Position numbers and translations under genes: made by a program
IMG/VR virus record: IMGVR_UViG_3300025120_000280
Location: 1 to 32,309 of that record
Direction: 5' to 3' (one strand)
DNA length: 32,309 bases
Source of the DNA: a virus
The notes under the pieces: generated by a model
Database searches by the model: none
What the model was told of the DNA's origin: nothing
Seen by the model: only the letters and a program-made list of their open reading frames with translations
In this document: in pieces, positions 30,986 to 32,309 of the stretch
Numbering within the stretch: the stretch's first letter is position 1
Layout: each line of letters opens with the position of its first letter

Positions 30986-32309
30986 ACGAAAAAATCCTCC
31001 AGACTAGCTGTCTTTTCAGCTGACCAACCAATAGAGTTTAATATAAAACTCATAGGGTCTAAAAATGTTTTTTGAAACATAATATCATAGTCAATATATT
31101 CTTGTAGTTTAAATTCACTTGGTAATTTAGTGACATAACTTATTACATCAAACTTAAATGGGTTTGCTTCTTTTAGTTTTAGAAACTTAATTTTATCACC
31201 TTCTTGTATCAATGGATACTTTCTACTTAATTTAAATTGTTTTAATTGATGATTGTATATTAACGCACCTTTAACATGAATAGGTGTACCTTTGATAAAG
31301 ATATTACTACTATGCATATATTTTTTTAAGTTATTACAAGACCTAGGAAATGATATTTGTTCTGCTGTCATATTATAGAAGTCTGTTTTAAAGTCAGCAA
31401 TAAAATTTTGTAAACTGTCTTGGTCTTTAGTCATTATAAGTTTGATTGCTTGTCTAATTTTTCCTCTACAAACTTCAGGTGTAGATGACTTGACAGCTTC
31501 AATACCCATAATCTTTAGTTTAGGTTCTTCAAAAGTAATGCCTTCTTCATCTAATACATTTAACATATATCTTTTTTTCGCAGTCCATATACCTTTGTCA
31601 GCAATTACTTCTCGTTTCATAACCATTTTTTGGTCAATGGCATTTGTATAGTCTGCTAGTTCAGCAAAACACTTATCTATAAATGGCTCTATTCTACTAC
31701 TAACAACTTTGTTTAGAAACTTTAATATATCTGCTTTTGATTTATCTTTACAAGTTGCTTCAACTAGTTTATCTAATGTAAGATAAATTGAATCTGTATC
31801 TGACGCAACAACATAATCAACTTTATCATGTGTCTTTAATATTCTATTCATATATTCATTTACATTCTTTTCAATAAATCTAATTACGAATTGACCAGAT
31901 GATGTAATAGCAGTTGCTTGTCTTACATCATAATATCTAAAGTATTGATTACCTATCGCACCATAAGCTGAGTTAAGAGCAATCTTCTTTGCCCATTGTA
32001 TATTGTGACAACGAGATATTTCTTTAGCAGTCGCAGGGTCTTTTGTCTTTTGATATTCTTTCTTTGCTTGAAACGCAAGAGTTTTAAACTTAACTCTATC
32101 ATTGTACATACTTTCCATAAGTCTAGGTAGAAACCCTGGACTATCTGTTTTAAACATAGCACCATTTGGTGTAATACAAGCGCCTTCAGTTTTTAAATGT
32201 GTCAACGGTGTCGCATGATTTAACAATCTATCAACTGAAATGCCTGATGGTTTTACACCAATGATTTTTTCTGGTGAGATATTATACTGCATAATTAAAT
32301 GTGGATATA
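30982..32309 (-). CDS. 43: DNA polymerase, family B, T4 gp43-like, C-terminal part (runs off the right edge)
   Basis: Replicative polymerase. The reading frame continues to the window edge, so the ATG at 32292 is internal: the codons before it read YPHLI, part of motif A (SLYPxII type). Motif B is KKIALNSAYGAIGN and motif C is ASDTDSIYLT with the two catalytic Asp. The C-terminus ends SLEDFFV, matching the sliding-clamp-binding tail of T4 gp43. The exonuclease domain and part of the palm lie outside the window. About 442 residues are present. Confidence 0.95.
   Translation of the reverse strand, partial: YPHLIMQYNISPEKIIGVKPSGISVDRLLNHATPLTHLKTEGACITPNGAMFKTDSPGFLPRLMESMYNDRVKFKTLAFQAKKEYQKTKDPATAKEISRCHNIQWAKKIALNSAYGAIGNQYFRYYDVRQATAITSSGQFVIRFIEKNVNEYMNRILKTHDKVDYVVASDTDSIYLTLDKLVEATCKDKSKADILKFLNKVVSSRIEPFIDKCFAELADYTNAIDQKMVMKREVIADKGIWTAKKRYMLNVLDEEGITFEEPKLKIMGIEAVKSSTPEVCRGKIRQAIKLIMTKDQDSLQNFIADFKTDFYNMTAEQISFPRSCNNLKKYMHSSNIFIKGTPIHVKGALIYNHQLKQFKLSRKYPLIQEGDKIKFLKLKEANPFKFDVISYVTKLPSEFKLQEYIDYDIMFQKTFLDPMSFILNSIGWSAEKTASLEDFFV

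Noticed and set aside
31953-32165. 70-aa minus-strand frame inside DNA polymerase
   Set aside because: An alternative frame of the polymerase, which has motifs B and C across the same bases.
1-32309. tRNA genes, CRISPR arrays, insertion sequences, integrase or attachment sites
   Set aside because: Non-coding gaps are short and I saw no cloverleaf, spaced repeats, transposase or integrase motifs.

Overview
The window looks like part of a T4-like (contractile-tailed) marine phage genome. It is very A+T-rich by eye. Every gene I accept is on the minus strand, and genes are packed end to end with TAATG or ATGA overlaps. It carries T4-type replication genes (family B DNA polymerase gp43, UvsX, gp41 helicase, gp61 primase, NrdA) mixed with short proteins of the kind found in marine cyanomyoviruses. 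The low G+C and a curli-like cluster fit phages of SAR11 (pelagimyophages), for which curli-related clusters have been reported as I recall. The host is inferred, not shown.

Layout, in transcription order from right to left. (1) 32309-24321, early DNA metabolism: 3' part of DNA polymerase, a 50-aa membrane microprotein, MT-A70 adenine methyltransferase, C5-cytosine methyltransferase, CmoA-like methyltransferase, a small unknown, UvsX, a small unknown, gp41 helicase, a small basic protein, and a probable type II-like restriction endonuclease. (2) 24231-16110, a late-type block: KxDG nucleotidyltransferase-like protein, adenylate kinase fused to a zeta-like kinase, a double nucleotidyltransferase, and several lysine-rich or short proteins. 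(3) 16040-15546: HAD-type deoxyribonucleotidase with its own early-type promoter. (4) 15466-11905: small virion-type proteins, many with a short MKxFKxF-like leader. (5) 11902-9993: DUF1353 protein, a TM microprotein, overlapping i-spanin/o-spanin genes and a coiled-coil membrane protein, probably the lysis cassette. (6) 9993-8982: two secreted Cys-motif paralogues and two TM microproteins. (7) 8968-2531: a late promoter, then csgF, csgG, a curlin-repeat protein, a FecR-domain protein and a CHASE2-adenylate/guanylate cyclase. (8) 2244-1: a coiled-coil membrane protein, an early-type promoter, primase and the start of nrdA.

Regulation can be read directly. Five near-consensus sigma70 promoters, each with a 17-bp spacer, precede uvsX, the C5 methyltransferase, the 24231 gene, the HAD gene and primase. 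Three exact T4-type late motifs (TATAAATA) precede csgF, the 15466 gene and the 24231 gene. The curli/cyclase cassette therefore appears to be expressed late.

The most striking system is this late cassette: an outer-membrane amyloid exporter (CsgG/CsgF), an amyloid-like substrate, a FecR-type periplasmic protein with its own curlin-like tail, and a membrane cyclase whose catalytic residues are all present. It suggests a phage-encoded surface-amyloid and cyclic-nucleotide module. The second is a set of proteins, including enzymes, with leaders resembling T4 capsid-targeting sequences, which could be packaged and injected. The third is a probable restriction endonuclease close to two DNA methyltransferases.
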